In this document: positions 5,966-6,017 of the stretch, in pieces
How positions within the stretch are numbered: the first letter of the stretch is position 1
How the letters are laid out: each line of letters starts with the position of its first letter
Assembly: GCA_947169835.1 (NCBI GenBank)
Contig: CAMVRH010000062.1
Location: 1 to 6,017 of the forward strand
Source: an uncultured Lachnospira sp.
GTDB taxonomy: Bacteria > Bacillota > Clostridia > Lachnospirales > Lachnospiraceae
Reading direction: 5' to 3'
Length of the DNA stretch: 6,017 bases
Made by a program: the position numbers and the translations under genes
Notes under the pieces: generated by a model
Seen by the model: the letters and a program-made list of their open reading frames with translations, nothing else
Told to the model about the DNA's origin: nothing
Databases searched by the model: none

Positions 5966-6017
5966 TCCTCAAAATCTCAAGGGATATCACATAATATTTT
6001 ATACGAAGATGCAAATG

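Noticed and set aside
5938..5966. TTGACT on the plus strand as a divergent promoter
   Set aside because: The matching -10 position reads AGCATT, a poor fit, and the site lies inside the propeller coding sequence.
1..6017. CRISPR arrays, tRNA/rRNA genes, insertion sequences, phage or defence genes
   Set aside because: No regular spacer repeats, tRNA-like folds, transposase motifs or terminal repeats were seen; nearly all the DNA is accounted for by five genes and their control sites.

Overview
The window carries a classic Gram-positive heat-shock (class I) chaperone operon, read entirely on the minus strand: hrcA - grpE - dnaK - dnaJ. The DnaK lacks the extra nucleotide-binding-domain segment typical of proteobacterial DnaK. 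HrcA with a CIRCE operator is present, Shine-Dalgarno sites are strong (AGGAGG-type), the DNA is AT-rich, and gene order and protein wording fit the Firmicutes. The best guess is a Clostridia member, possibly Lachnospiraceae-like; the class-level call is firmer than the family.

Layout, in the direction of transcription (high to low coordinates): (1) 5965-5096, a secreted beta-propeller-like putative lipoprotein gene whose 5' end looks incomplete, closed by an intrinsic terminator at 5067-5036. (2) 5027-4901, the operon control region: a sigma-A-type promoter (-35 TTGACT, -10 TATACT, 16-bp spacer), a perfect CIRCE inverted repeat just downstream of the expected transcription start, and several extra short dyads upstream of and over the promoter. 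(3) 4900-3746, hrcA, the repressor, with an unusual charged C-terminal extension. (4) 3753-3145, grpE, overlapping hrcA by 8 nt. (5) 3107-1245, dnaK. (6) An intercistronic stem-loop at 1226-1201. (7) 1172-66, dnaJ. (8) 65-1, a short tail with no terminator but a Shine-Dalgarno-like GGAG at the very edge, suggesting that the transcript continues into another gene outside the window.

How the parts work together: HrcA binds CIRCE and represses the operon, including its own gene. DnaK, DnaJ and GrpE form the Hsp70 cycle: DnaJ delivers substrate and stimulates ATP hydrolysis, and GrpE exchanges the nucleotide. The propeller gene has its own terminator ahead of the hrcA promoter, so it appears to be a neighbour rather than an operon member; in many Firmicutes hemW sits in this position.

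This is mainly a housekeeping locus and I see no undescribed multi-gene system. The points most worth a second look are the truncated signal peptide of the propeller gene, the dnaK-dnaJ intercistronic hairpin, the HrcA C-terminal tail, and the extra dyads and possible start-occluding hairpin in the hrcA control region. The odd window length (6017) may mean this is a whole short contig, so both edges should be read with care.
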